Of a stretch of 58,358 nt of DNA, positions 34,281 to 43,351 are shown piece after piece. A model generated the notes under the pieces. The model did no database searches and had not been told where the DNA came from. It was given only the letters and a program-made list of their open reading frames with translations. The number at the start of each line of letters is the position of its first letter. Position 1 is the first letter of the stretch. This DNA is from an uncultured Clostridium sp. (GTDB taxonomy: Bacteria > Bacillota > Clostridia > Lachnospirales > Lachnospiraceae), in the NCBI GenBank assembly GCA_947644195.1, contig CANRZB010000016.1, positions 1-58,358 of the forward strand. The letters run 5' to 3'. The position numbers were made by a program, and so were the translations under genes.

Positions 34281-35138
34281 TTATGCCAACATCCGAATCT
34301 GATCCCGCAGACTCTGTAATTGCACATCCAGGCTACAGTCAATAATCTTGTTTTCCGTTTCTATGATACATTGATTCGCCCCCAGACTGGAATCTTCGAC
34401 CACATCAAACTCCTCAATGCCTTCCGCCGCCTCTTTTAACTGGGCTTTATGCATGGAGACATTCGCCATATCTTCCTTGGAAACCCGCAGGTTGATCTGC
34501 TTCGGTTTCTCCAGGTTATGCACGGCACGCTCAATCAGATATAAAATGGTATCTTTTTTATCTTGACACAAGATCCCTGTGATCTTTTCTAACAAATTAA
34601 CGGTTAAATCTGCAAAAAACGGCTCCATTTGCCGTTCCTGCTCTGCCAGTTCTTTTAACCGTCCCTGATATTCTGCCTCTTGACCGGCAATCATTTCCTG
34701 TAAGGTAGCTTCCGCTTCCGCCAACCCTTGCTGTCTTCCCTCATCCATTCCCTGTGCTTCTGCCTGCGCCCGGATTTGATCTGCTTCCTCTCTGGCCTGC
34801 GCCACGATTTGATCTGCTTCCTCTCTGGCATCCTCCAGGATCTGCATGGTCTGCTGTTCCGTTTCCCGCAGTAACTCCTGGGATACTTCCTGTGAAATCT
34901 TCTGACGCTCTTCCTCCAGCACATCATCCATATGTATCACAGAAATGCCATCCTGAAATGCACCTTCCTGGTCCCCGGCTGCCGGAAATGTCAACGGCTG
35001 AAAAGCAGTCGCTGCATCTTCCTGCTGATCCTGGGAATAAATATCCGGGATATATTCCTCCACCCGGCTGTCGGAATCAATGACCTTTTTCTGTGCCGGA
35101 TCTACATTAAAATACACTGATTTGATTACATTAGACAA
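34281..35138 (-). CDS. fliH: Flagellar export ATPase regulator FliH
   Basis: The 285-residue FliH binds FliI and tethers it to the C ring. The N terminus reads SNVIKSVYFNV. A long coiled coil (about 80-180) contains imperfect repeats of AREEADQI, and the C-terminal part (about 190-285) has the FliH/V-ATPase E-like fold. The best start is TTG at 35138, because GGAGGTG inside the end of fliG lies ten bases upstream. That makes the genes overlap by eight bases and couples translation. A longer in-frame extension has no ribosome-binding site. Confidence 0.9.
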   Translation of the reverse strand: MSNVIKSVYFNVDPAQKKVIDSDSRVEEYIPDIYSQDQQEDAATAFQPLTFPAAGDQEGAFQDGISVIHMDDVLEEERQKISQEVSQELLRETEQQTMQILEDAREEADQIVAQAREEADQIRAQAEAQGMDEGRQQGLAEAEATLQEMIAGQEAEYQGRLKELAEQERQMEPFFADLTVNLLEKITGILCQDKKDTILYLIERAVHNLEKPKQINLRVSKEDMANVSMHKAQLKEAAEGIEEFDVVEDSSLGANQCIIETENKIIDCSLDVQLQSLRDQIRMLA

Positions 35139-36141
35139 CGATCTCGTCACCTCCGCCTCTGGAGATAATAATCTCAGCAGAATCCTCCAGCTTTCGTATA
35201 ATATTGACAATCTTTTGCTGTGCTTCCTCGACATCCTTCATACGGATTGGTCCCATGAATTCCATATCTTCCTTGATCATACTAGCCAAACGCTTAGACA
35301 GGTTGTTGAAGATAAGGTTCTGAACTTCTTCGTTTGATCCTTTCAAAGCAACTGCCAGCTCATTGTTATCCACTTCACGCAGCACACGCTGAACAGATCT
35401 GTCGTCCAGGGACAAGATATCTTCGAATACGAACATTTTCTTGCGGATCTCGTCTGCCAACTCTGGCTCTTCGATCTCCAAACTTTCCATAATATGTTTC
35501 TCGGTTCCACGGTCTACGGTGTTCAAAATCTCGACAATCGCATCGACACCGCCGACAACCGTGTAATCCTGGTTTACCAATGACGCTAATTTTTGTTCCA
35601 ACACTTTCTCCACTTCCTTGATGACATCCGGTGAAGTACGGTCCATCTGTGCAATTCTCTTGGCTACATCGGTCTGTTTATCCGGTGGCAGCGCTGAAAT
35701 AATAGCGGATGACTGACCCGAAGACAGGTAGGACAGAATCAATGCAATGGTCTGTGGATGCTCATCCTGGATAAAGTTCAACAACTGGCTGGCATCGGTC
35801 TTGCGCACAAATTCGAACGGACGGACCTGCAAAGAAGCTGTCAGCTTGCCGATGACATCCTTGGCACGCTCAGCACCCAATGCTTTTTCCAGAAGGTCTT
35901 TGGCATAGGCGATACCGCCCTCTGCGATATATTGCTGTGCCAGACAGACATCATAGAATTCATCCATCACGGAATCCTTCAGTGACGGAGAAATACTTCT
36001 CATATTAGAAATCTCCAGAGTAAGCTGTTCGATCTCATCTTCTTTCAAATGCTTGAATATATTGGCAGATTTATCTGGCCCTAAAGCAATTAACAGCACC
36101 GCAACCTTTTGTACTCCGGTAAGACCTTCACCCTTTGCCAT
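35131..36141 (-). CDS. fliG: Flagellar motor switch protein FliG
   Basis: The 336-residue FliG forms the rotor surface that contacts MotA. The family N terminus is LTGVQKVAVLLIALGPDKSA. The middle domain carries the EHPQ motif in DEHPQTIALILSYL. The C-terminal domain contains MFVFEDILSLDDRSVQRVLREV with the charged residues needed for torque. It ends in GGG, which also supplies the fliH ribosome-binding site. The start at 36141 is preferred because AAGGTGG lies ahead of it, and the longer GTG-initiated frame overlaps that site. Confidence 0.96.
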   Translation of the reverse strand: MAKGEGLTGVQKVAVLLIALGPDKSANIFKHLKEDEIEQLTLEISNMRSISPSLKDSVMDEFYDVCLAQQYIAEGGIAYAKDLLEKALGAERAKDVIGKLTASLQVRPFEFVRKTDASQLLNFIQDEHPQTIALILSYLSSGQSSAIISALPPDKQTDVAKRIAQMDRTSPDVIKEVEKVLEQKLASLVNQDYTVVGGVDAIVEILNTVDRGTEKHIMESLEIEEPELADEIRKKMFVFEDILSLDDRSVQRVLREVDNNELAVALKGSNEEVQNLIFNNLSKRLASMIKEDMEFMGPIRMKDVEEAQQKIVNIIRKLEDSAEIIISRGGGDEIVV

Positions 36142-36175
36142 GTATATAACCACCTTTCTGCATTGGTTTCATTTA

Positions 36176-37792
36176 TCAATTCCAATCATCGTTTAACCAG
36201 TTTCGCAAGAGCTGTGCCACAGCTTCGGGATTTTCATCCACGAATTTTTCAATCAGTTTACGGGTCTCAGACTTATCACTAAACTCGATATCCTCCAAAG
36301 ACTGGTTTTCCTTGGTTGTCGCCAACAACTGTTCTACCGATAACTCCGGCTCCTCATCGGTTACCTTAACCGGCGCCGTTCCCCTCAGAACAACAAAGAT
36401 CAGTAATGCGATAATCAAAACCGCCAGAATAATCATCAGGTAATCCTGAATTCCTCTGGACGAACGTGTCTTTTCCACAAATTTTGGCACCTGGAACGCT
36501 ACCACAGAAATATTTCCGACATCTACGCCGGTAGCATCGGAAAGCATCTGCATATGATCTGCCGGCAATTGAATGGCCGTCCGTTCATTATTTGCTGCCA
36601 TGAACTCCTCAAACGTCATATTATCCAGCGTGCCGTCTGCCTCCAGATCTTCCTCGTTATAAACCTGATATTGCAGTACCACGATTCCGATGGAAGACTG
36701 ATCCCGTTCAATCGTCGGTGTCTCATGTTTGATATTTTCAATGGTCTCGTTGGTCAGAAGTCCCTCTAATTTTTCAATCTTGACGCTGGATCCAGAACGG
36801 GTTCCCCCATTAATCACCGTATCTGTATCATCATCGTTGGAACCAGTTCCCGGTTCTCCACCCACACCATTGCTTCCCTCAGATTCATAATTGTATAATT
36901 TAGTTGGATATCCGTATTCCCTATCCTCATCCACACTATAGGTCTTAGATACGCTCTCTGCCTGGCGAAGATCAAACTGAATTCCCTGCGTCCCCACCTT
37001 CACTTCATTATAATCCAATGCCACTAACAAGTCTGTCACATTGGAAGCAATCGTACTGCGCAGTTTTTCACAGTATTCATCCACACCGCCTGCAATATAA
37101 CCACCAAGACCGCTCTGCGTGGATCCATTGTACCAACAGGTTCCCTCATTGTCGTTAATCAACACATTTTCCACATCGGTTCCTACCGCATTTGCCAACC
37201 AGTAGGCCAAAGACTGTGCCGTCTCTGCAGTCATCTGATCTTTATTCTTTTCGTTAAGGATAATCTGTGCTGTTACAGAGGTTTTCCCTTCCTCATCTAA
37301 CACACTATAGGTAGACTCCGGCACATCAATAAAAACATCCGCATCCTCTATAAAGGAGTAGTGCAACATACTGTTTTTAAGTTCAGCCTGTAATGCAAGA
37401 AGCCTTTTCTGACTTTTCTCGCTCTCTGTCGTAGACATGGAATTATCAAATGCCTTGTCCCAGGAATATCCGGTATCCACCAGATTATTATCACTCATAG
37501 CATATAGTGCATTGGTGTAATCCCCATCATGGACAAAAAGTGTTTTACCGTCATTGGATGCTTTCCATTTAATCCCGGCATCATCCAATGCACTGGTCAT
37601 CGCATTGGCATCGTCCACATTGCGAAACGCTTCAAACTTCACCCAGGTTGGACGGTTCACAAAGTAAGCGGTCAAACCAATTCCCAATAAGACCACACAG
37701 ATAACTGCGATAATGATTGATTTTTGTTTTCCCGTGTATTTATTCCAAAATTCCACAAATCTTGCGGGAATTTCTTTTATTCTTTCCTGCAT
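36176..37792 (-). CDS. fliF: Flagellar MS-ring protein FliF
   Basis: The 538-residue FliF forms the membrane ring on which the motor is built. It has two membrane segments, about residues 24-46 (SIIIAVICVVLLGIGLTAYFV) and 450-470 (YLMIILAVLIIALLIFVVL). Between them lie the ring-building modules, including LLALQAELKNSMLHYSFIED and a long Gly/Asp/Ser-rich loop. The C-terminal FliG-binding tail, RKLIEKFVDENPEAVAQLLR, is intact. It starts 31 bases after fliE and is followed closely by fliG. Confidence 0.96.
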   Translation of the reverse strand: MQERIKEIPARFVEFWNKYTGKQKSIIIAVICVVLLGIGLTAYFVNRPTWVKFEAFRNVDDANAMTSALDDAGIKWKASNDGKTLFVHDGDYTNALYAMSDNNLVDTGYSWDKAFDNSMSTTESEKSQKRLLALQAELKNSMLHYSFIEDADVFIDVPESTYSVLDEEGKTSVTAQIILNEKNKDQMTAETAQSLAYWLANAVGTDVENVLINDNEGTCWYNGSTQSGLGGYIAGGVDEYCEKLRSTIASNVTDLLVALDYNEVKVGTQGIQFDLRQAESVSKTYSVDEDREYGYPTKLYNYESEGSNGVGGEPGTGSNDDDTDTVINGGTRSGSSVKIEKLEGLLTNETIENIKHETPTIERDQSSIGIVVLQYQVYNEEDLEADGTLDNMTFEEFMAANNERTAIQLPADHMQMLSDATGVDVGNISVVAFQVPKFVEKTRSSRGIQDYLMIILAVLIIALLIFVVLRGTAPVKVTDEEPELSVEQLLATTKENQSLEDIEFSDKSETRKLIEKFVDENPEAVAQLLRNWLNDDWN

Positions 37793-37823
37793 AATCCAAC
37801 TCTCCTACTGCCATACGGCTTTT

Positions 37824-38165
37824 TTAGAACTGTATATTCATAATGCTGTTATAGCCCTCCATAAAAGCATCTCTCACAGCAACCGTATACTGCAGCGAAA
37901 CATTCGCCTTCTGCTGTGCAATCTGCAAATCATGGATGCTGTCAGATTCCCCTAAAGCATACTTAATTTCTTCTTCTTCAGCAGCATTGCTGTAGGCATT
38001 AGCCTCCTGGATCATGTTCATTGCTGAATCAAAGATCGTTGAAAATGCGCTCTTACTCTTTTCTGGATTCACTACTAACTCGGAATCATCTAATAATCTG
38101 GTAGAAATTGTAGGTGTCTGAAAGGTTGTCGATAAATCTACACCCGATAATGCTGATAAATCCAT
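37824..38165 (-). CDS. fliE: Flagellar hook-basal body complex protein FliE
   Basis: The 113-residue FliE connects the MS ring to the rod and is the first protein exported. The conserved C-terminal helices are present, ALGESDSIHDLQIAQQKANV and QYTVAVRDAFMEGYNSIMNI. The N-terminal 40 residues are Ser/Thr-rich and variable, as usual. Position between flgC and fliF matches B. subtilis exactly. Confidence 0.93.
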   Translation of the reverse strand: MDLSALSGVDLSTTFQTPTISTRLLDDSELVVNPEKSKSAFSTIFDSAMNMIQEANAYSNAAEEEEIKYALGESDSIHDLQIAQQKANVSLQYTVAVRDAFMEGYNSIMNIQF

Positions 38166-38224
38166 TTCTCATTCACTCCTTGCCCATTAATTTATATTGT
38201 ATTTCACATTAAAAAATGACACAG

Positions 38225-38665
38225 TTATTTTCCAATATCCAAAGCCTTTAATTCCATGCTTTTGGATGCATTAAATGCGGTAACGTTCGCTTCATAGGAA
38301 CGACTTGCGTCGATCATATCCGTCATCTCTGTCACGGTGTTGACATTTGGATACATGACATATCCTTCCTCGTTGGCATCCGGATGCGAAGGATCATAGA
38401 CAAGTTTTCCTGGTTCCTCCGTATCCTCAAAAATCTCAGAGATCTTAACGCCCTTTCCCAAGGTTCCTGTCGCGTGAATCAGGGTATCATGAAAAGATAC
38501 ATAATTCTTTTCCTCAAAAATTACAGATTTCCTGCGGTATACATTGCCATCTGCGTCCCTCGTTGTATTTACATTGGCAATATTCTGCGAAATCACATCC
38601 AGACGGGTTCTCTGTGCTGTCATGCCCGTCGCACTGATATTCATTGCTGAAAATACATTTCCCAT
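38225..38665 (-). CDS. flgC: Flagellar basal-body rod protein FlgC
   Basis: The 146-residue proximal rod protein has the N-terminal motif MNISATGMTAQRTRLDVISQ followed by NIANVNTTRDADG, and the C-terminal motif MTDMIDASRSYEANVTAFN. Both helices form the coiled-coil core of the axial family. The central loop (about 45-100) is variable and contains the usual Gly-rich turn. It is exported through the type III apparatus without a cleaved signal. It lies 81 bases after flgB. Confidence 0.95.
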   Translation of the reverse strand: MGNVFSAMNISATGMTAQRTRLDVISQNIANVNTTRDADGNVYRRKSVIFEEKNYVSFHDTLIHATGTLGKGVKISEIFEDTEEPGKLVYDPSHPDANEEGYVMYPNVNTVTEMTDMIDASRSYEANVTAFNASKSMELKALDIGK

Positions 38666-38746
38666 AATCGATCCTCTCTCTCTGACTCAGAGAAAAACCA
38701 TTCTATCTCAGAATCCAATCTACTGTATTAAAAAAACGAAAAGCCT

Positions 38747-39133
38747 TTATTTTGCAACTACGGTTTTCAATCTCGTAAATTCCTGTGAAATCGAATCCAT
38801 CATTGTATAATATTTGATCTGGTTCTTTGCCAGTTCCGCACTCTCCGTATCAATATCTACATTATTATGATCTAGACGATAATCTACATTGGCATAATCC
38901 GTATACGTCAAAGCGTTCAGTTCATCTAGATCTACCTCTGCAACCTCATCATCCAAAGAAGATCCCCCGACCAATGCATTCCTGAGATACTCCTCAAAAT
39001 TAATATCTTTCCTTTTGTAATACGGAGTATCCACATTCGCAATGTTATTGGAGATCAAAGAATTACGTGTCCAACTGGCATCACAGCCTTTTTCCAGAAC
39101 ATTTATGTAATTATAAGCCCCTGATGCAATCAC
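38747..39133 (-). CDS. flgB: Flagellar basal-body rod protein FlgB
   Basis: The first gene of the fla/che operon encodes a rod protein with the motif SLISNNIANVDTPYYKRKD. The family start is expected near AYNYINVLEKGCDAS. The best initiation codon is GTG at 39133, because GAAAGGGG lies seven bases upstream, giving 128 residues. The upstream ATG at 39160 has no ribosome-binding site. The C-terminal helix ends QISYY-like (here QIKYYTMMDSISQEFTRLKT). The position just after codY is the classical Firmicutes arrangement. Confidence 0.93.
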   Translation of the reverse strand: MIASGAYNYINVLEKGCDASWTRNSLISNNIANVDTPYYKRKDINFEEYLRNALVGGSSLDDEVAEVDLDELNALTYTDYANVDYRLDHNNVDIDTESAELAKNQIKYYTMMDSISQEFTRLKTVVAK

Positions 39134-39211
39134 ATCATCACCCCTTTCTATCTCTTTCATCTGTCAAAAAAGCAGACGATTAAAAATATCATATTTTATC
39201 ACACCTATTCT

Positions 39212-39239
39212 ATTATAAAGGAAATACGATAAAATACAA
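39212..39239 (-). promoter_or_regulatory. Sigma-A type promoter of the fla/che operon
   Basis: TTGTAT, a 16-base spacer and a perfect TATAAT are seen on the minus strand between the codY terminator and flgB. A leader of about 70 bases follows. No sigma-D consensus (GCCGATAA with a TAAA box) was found here, so the main operon promoter appears to be vegetative. Confidence 0.65.
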
Positions 39240-39290
39240 GCAAAAAGTGTAAAATAGTTTAAAATTACCATCCTGCTGGGTAAGGTCCCC

Positions 39291-39330
39291 ACAAAGAAAA
39301 GGAACCTGTCTCTATGAAAACCAGTTCCTT
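39291..39330 (-). terminator. Terminator after codY
   Basis: AAGGAAC and GTTCCTT form a 7-bp stem with an 18-base loop, followed on the minus strand by TTTTCTTTG. It begins four bases beyond the codY stop codon and separates codY from the fla/che operon, though read-through is possible because the stem is short. Confidence 0.6.
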
Positions 39331-39333
39331 CTG

Positions 39334-40110
39334 TTAATTCATATTCTGAAGTATCATTTCGGAGGTAAATAACTCATTCAAAACCTGGATACTGGTTCCC
39401 TTAACACCAGATGAGCGTGTCTTAATCACACCTGCACTCTCACATTTCTTCAAAGCATTTACAATCACCGACCGGGTAATCCCTACCTGATCCGCTAACC
39501 TGCTGGCAATCAAAGTCCCTTTTGCATTGCCGCCAAGCTCCTCTAATATATATAGCATAGCCTTTCCTTCTAATTTTGTCAAGGTGCGTACCGCCACCGC
39601 CATATCCTCTTCTTTATGCTGTTCTGCGGTCTGTTCCTCGCTCAAGGCACGCTGCATCGCTAATGCAATCATCGTGGCACCATACTCTGCTAAAATTATG
39701 TCATCTATGGAAAATATTGGCGCGAAACGGTACAAAATTAAGGTTCCCAACCGTTTCCCCGACATTCGTACCGGAACAATCATTGACTGGTATTGTTCCA
39801 GGTTATCAGACTGAAATCCCAGCGTCAGCAAATTGGCATTTTCCTTGGTAGACAAAACATTGAGAAACCGTTCCCGTAAGGATGGATCAATATAACTGCC
39901 ATGGTCCAACCCCTGTAATTCTGCAATTACCGGAACCTCAGGCAGTTCCTTTAATCCCAATACCTTTCCCTTGGGGCTCACTAACAGCGCTGCCGCCTGC
40001 AACGCCTGTGACAGGATTTGGCAGAATTCGGTAAAATCAATCTTATCCGACGCCTGTTCATTCAGTATTGACTGTATTTTCCGCGTTTTATCCAATAACT
40101 CTAAGCTCAT
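39334..40110 (-). CDS. codY: GTP/branched-chain amino acid-sensing repressor CodY
   Basis: The 258-residue CodY represses nutrient-scavenging, motility and other genes when GTP and branched-chain amino acids are abundant. The N-terminal GAF-type domain (about 1-155) and the C-terminal winged helix (about 180-258) are complete, with the helix-turn-helix SRLADQVGITRSVIVNALKK. It is the last gene of the comM-dprA-topA-codY run and lies upstream of flgB, as in B. subtilis. Direct control of the flagellar operon by CodY is plausible but no consensus CodY box was recognised at the flgB promoter. Confidence 0.95.
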   Translation of the reverse strand: MSLELLDKTRKIQSILNEQASDKIDFTEFCQILSQALQAAALLVSPKGKVLGLKELPEVPVIAELQGLDHGSYIDPSLRERFLNVLSTKENANLLTLGFQSDNLEQYQSMIVPVRMSGKRLGTLILYRFAPIFSIDDIILAEYGATMIALAMQRALSEEQTAEQHKEEDMAVAVRTLTKLEGKAMLYILEELGGNAKGTLIASRLADQVGITRSVIVNALKKCESAGVIKTRSSGVKGTSIQVLNELFTSEMILQNMN

Positions 40111-40137
40111 CTCTTGTCTCCATACAGTAATGTCAAA

Positions 40138-42207
40138 TCAAGTCTTATCCCGCATTTTCACAAACCCACACTGTTCATCCATACAGACGAGTTTATTCCC
40201 TTTCTCCACCATGGCGCCGCCACATTCCGGACAAGGCTGTGCCGAAGGCTTCTGCCAGGACATAAAGTCGCAATCCGGGTATGCGATGCAGCCGAAGTAC
40301 CGGCGTCCCTTTTTGGTCTTGCGGATGACCACATCATTTTTGCATTTCGGACAAGGTACTCCAATCTTTTCCAGATATGGTTTTGTATTGCGACAATCCG
40401 GGAATCCCGGACAAGCCAGAAATTTTCCATGCGGTCCGTATTTGATAACCATATTTCGACCACACTGCTCACAGATCACATCCGTCACTTCATCTTCAAT
40501 TTTAATCTCTTCTAACTCTTTCTGCGCAATCTCAACCGCTTCATGCAGATCCGGATAGAAGTTTTCTACAACTGTCTTCCACTTTACAGAGCCATCCTCC
40601 ACGCGATCCAACAATCCCTCCATATAAGCGGTAAAGTTGACATCCACAATACTGGCAAAAGATTTCTTCATAATAGAATCTACGACTTCCCCTAACTCGG
40701 TAATATAGAGGTTCTTCTGTTCCTTTGCCACGTACCGGCGATGAATAATCGTGGAGATGGTAGGCGCATACGTACTTGGTCTGCCGATCCCCAACTCCTC
40801 CATGGTACGCACCAGGGAGGCCTCTGTAAAATGAGCGGGAGGCTGGGTAAAATGCTGCTTCTTTTCAAAATTGTCTGCGGACAGCTGCGTACCCTTTTGA
40901 ATATTCGCTGAGACTTTCTTTTTATCTACTTTGTCCTCCTCCGTCTGATAGATCGTAAGATAACCTGAAAAAACGACCTTGGAGGCACTCGCGGTAAAAC
41001 GGTATTTCTCGGAATCAATTTTAACAGATGTGGTTTCATACTGTGCTGAAGCCATCTGGCTCGCCAAAAAACGTTTCCAAATCAACTGATACAAACGGAA
41101 CTGGTCACGGGAAAGCGCATCTTTAACCTGCGCCGGAGAAAGATCTACATATGTCGGACGGATAGCCTCATGCGCATCCTGGATCTTCCGGCCGCTCTTG
41201 TTTGTCTGGTCATTCTTTCTCAGATAATCCGCTCCGTAGTTTTCCTGGATATATTCGGCAGCTGCCTGCTTTGCCTCATCAGAAATACGGGTGGAATCCG
41301 TACGCAGATAGGTGATCAGACCTACCGTGCCCCGTCCCTTGACTGCAACACCTTCATACAGACCCTGCGCCAAGCGCATGGTTTTCTGCGTGGAAAAGTT
41401 TAATGTCTTGGCTGCCTCCTGCTGTAATGTACTGGTCGTAAAAGGCAGCGGACTTTTTTTCTGCCTGGTAGAAGTGCGCACATCGGAAGCATGAAATTCT
41501 GCTGTCTGAATTTCCTGGATAATCTGATCTAACTGTTCTTCACTCTCGATCGTCAATTTCTCCTTGGTCGTTCCATAAAATTCTGCAACCAAAGGTTTTT
41601 TATCTCCCTTTGCCTTAAATTCTCCTGACAACGTCCAATATTCTTTGGAAATAAAATCATTGATTTCCGCTTCCCGGTCAGCAATAATCCGTAATGCAAC
41701 AGACTGCACACGGCCTGCACTCAGTCCTCTCTTGACCTTTGCCCATAAAACCGGACTGATCTGATATCCCACCAGGCGGTCTAATACCCTTCTCGCCTGC
41801 TGCGCATCGACCAGATCCATGTCGATCTTCCTCGCTTCCTTTATGGAACGCTTCACTGCCGTTTTGGTAATTTCATTAAAAGTAATCCGGCTGGTATTCT
41901 TCTCCTCCAGCTTCAACGCCTTGGATAAATGCCAGGAAATGGATTCTCCCTCCCGGTCCGGGTCCGTTGCCAGATAGATCTTATCCGCCTTTTTTACTTC
42001 ACGGCGGAGCTTTGCCAACAACTCCCCTTTTCCACGTATGGTAATATATTTCACCGCAAAATCATTTTCTACGTCGATCCCTAACTGACTCTTTGGTAAA
42101 TCCCGAACATGTCCATTTGACGCAACCACTTCGTAGGAACTTCCTAAAAATTTTTTAATTGTGGTTGCCTTCGACGGAGACTCCACGATTACGAGATTTT
42201 TTGCCAT
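40138..42207 (-). CDS. topA: DNA topoisomerase I
   Basis: The 689-residue type IA topoisomerase relaxes negative supercoils. The N-terminal TOPRIM domain has LVIVESPSKATTIKKFL and the acidic motif TDPDREGE. The catalytic Tyr is in GLITYLRTDSTRIS. Three C-terminal C4 zinc fingers are visible, beginning CEQCG, CPKCK and CPECG. The start at 42207 is preferred because it begins the TOPRIM motif directly and has AGGCAGG upstream, while the 17-residue extension overlaps the end of dprA. It follows dprA in the operon and precedes codY by 27 bases. Confidence 0.96.
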   Translation of the reverse strand: MAKNLVIVESPSKATTIKKFLGSSYEVVASNGHVRDLPKSQLGIDVENDFAVKYITIRGKGELLAKLRREVKKADKIYLATDPDREGESISWHLSKALKLEEKNTSRITFNEITKTAVKRSIKEARKIDMDLVDAQQARRVLDRLVGYQISPVLWAKVKRGLSAGRVQSVALRIIADREAEINDFISKEYWTLSGEFKAKGDKKPLVAEFYGTTKEKLTIESEEQLDQIIQEIQTAEFHASDVRTSTRQKKSPLPFTTSTLQQEAAKTLNFSTQKTMRLAQGLYEGVAVKGRGTVGLITYLRTDSTRISDEAKQAAAEYIQENYGADYLRKNDQTNKSGRKIQDAHEAIRPTYVDLSPAQVKDALSRDQFRLYQLIWKRFLASQMASAQYETTSVKIDSEKYRFTASASKVVFSGYLTIYQTEEDKVDKKKVSANIQKGTQLSADNFEKKQHFTQPPAHFTEASLVRTMEELGIGRPSTYAPTISTIIHRRYVAKEQKNLYITELGEVVDSIMKKSFASIVDVNFTAYMEGLLDRVEDGSVKWKTVVENFYPDLHEAVEIAQKELEEIKIEDEVTDVICEQCGRNMVIKYGPHGKFLACPGFPDCRNTKPYLEKIGVPCPKCKNDVVIRKTKKGRRYFGCIAYPDCDFMSWQKPSAQPCPECGGAMVEKGNKLVCMDEQCGFVKMRDKT

Positions 42208-42238
42208 GACAAGATACCTGCCTTTCTCATTACCACCT

Positions 42239-43336
42239 TTATAATAAACACAGTGCATAATAGTGATTACCCACCATGCGGATCAACCGCTTCCTCTCCA
42301 GACTGCTAAGGGAATCCATGACTTCCATAACCGGAAGTCCTGTCCTGTCTGCCAGTTCAGAGAGATGAATCGGATCAAAACCTAAAATAGCATACACTAT
42401 TTTTTCTGTGGTTTCAAGCATAACCTCTATTTTTTTCTTTTTTCCACTGATATCTTCATCGTAAAAAATTCCCAATCCATCCAAAATATCACGCACCTGT
42501 GTCACCAAACAGGCCCCTTCCTGTAACAGGCGATTACTGCCCTGATAGCAGGGATTGAGGATGCTGCCGGGCACGGCAAAAATCTCCCTGCCCTGGTCCA
42601 ATCCACTCTCTGCTGTAATCAGTGATCCACTGTGTTCTCCTGCCTCAATCACCAGAATTCCGTCCGCCAGTCCGCTAATGATCCGGTTCCGCATGGCAAA
42701 CATCCCTGGTCTTCCCTGCGTCCCTGGTGCATATTCCGAAAGTACCCCTCCCTGCCGGATTACCTCCATATAGGTTTCGATATGCTCCCTGGGGTAGCAG
42801 AGATCAATGCCAGTTCCCAAAACCCCATAGGTCCTGCCGGATGGAATCTGCAAAGCTCCTCTTTGGGCGGTGACATCAATCCCTCTTGCCAGTCCACTGA
42901 TAATGGAAATTCCATTCTCTGCCAACTCCCTGGCAAATTTTCCGGCAATTTCAAGCCCCTCCTGGGACGCCGCCCTGCCACCCACAATCGCCACCGCCGG
43001 TCTGCTGTCATCCGGTATTCCTCCCCTGATATACAGTGCATACGGAGGATCAGGAATCGTACGCAGTCGCTTTGGATATCCTGTCCCCTGGTTCCAGACA
43101 AAACGAATCCCCCGCTCCTGCAGATGACCCAGTTTATCCTGCCAAAAAAGATAATTTCTGTCCTTCTGTAAAATTTCGCGCTCTCTGGCAGTGATTCCCG
43201 GTACTTGTTGTAGTGTATGCACTTTGCTGCAAAAAATTTCCTCCGGACTGCCAAAGTAATCCATTAATTTCTGAATCTTTTTTCGCCCAATTCCAGGCTG
43301 GTTTGCCAGCCAATATGCCAAAACCAATTGATCCAA
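42239..43336 (-). CDS. dprA: DNA processing protein DprA (Smf)
   Basis: DprA protects incoming single-stranded DNA and loads RecA during natural transformation. The Rossmann-like core has AIVGGRAASQEG, ISGLARGIDVTAQRGAL, YGVLGTGID and the later SGLADGILVIEAGEHSGSL. A C-terminal winged-helix domain (about 305-365) is present. The TTG at 43336 is the likely start because GGGAGG lies seven bases upstream. An ATG at 43351 abuts the comM stop but has that same ribosome-binding site inside its coding sequence. A role in competence is possible, but no other late com genes are in the window. Confidence 0.93.
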   Translation of the reverse strand: MDQLVLAYWLANQPGIGRKKIQKLMDYFGSPEEIFCSKVHTLQQVPGITAREREILQKDRNYLFWQDKLGHLQERGIRFVWNQGTGYPKRLRTIPDPPYALYIRGGIPDDSRPAVAIVGGRAASQEGLEIAGKFARELAENGISIISGLARGIDVTAQRGALQIPSGRTYGVLGTGIDLCYPREHIETYMEVIRQGGVLSEYAPGTQGRPGMFAMRNRIISGLADGILVIEAGEHSGSLITAESGLDQGREIFAVPGSILNPCYQGSNRLLQEGACLVTQVRDILDGLGIFYDEDISGKKKKIEVMLETTEKIVYAILGFDPIHLSELADRTGLPVMEVMDSLSSLERKRLIRMVGNHYYALCLL

Positions 43337-43351
43337 TCTACTCCCTCCCAT

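Noticed and set aside
39134-39160. ATG at 39160 as the start of flgB
   Set aside because: No ribosome-binding site lies before it, whereas GTG at 39133 has GAAAGGGG seven bases upstream and gives the family N terminus.
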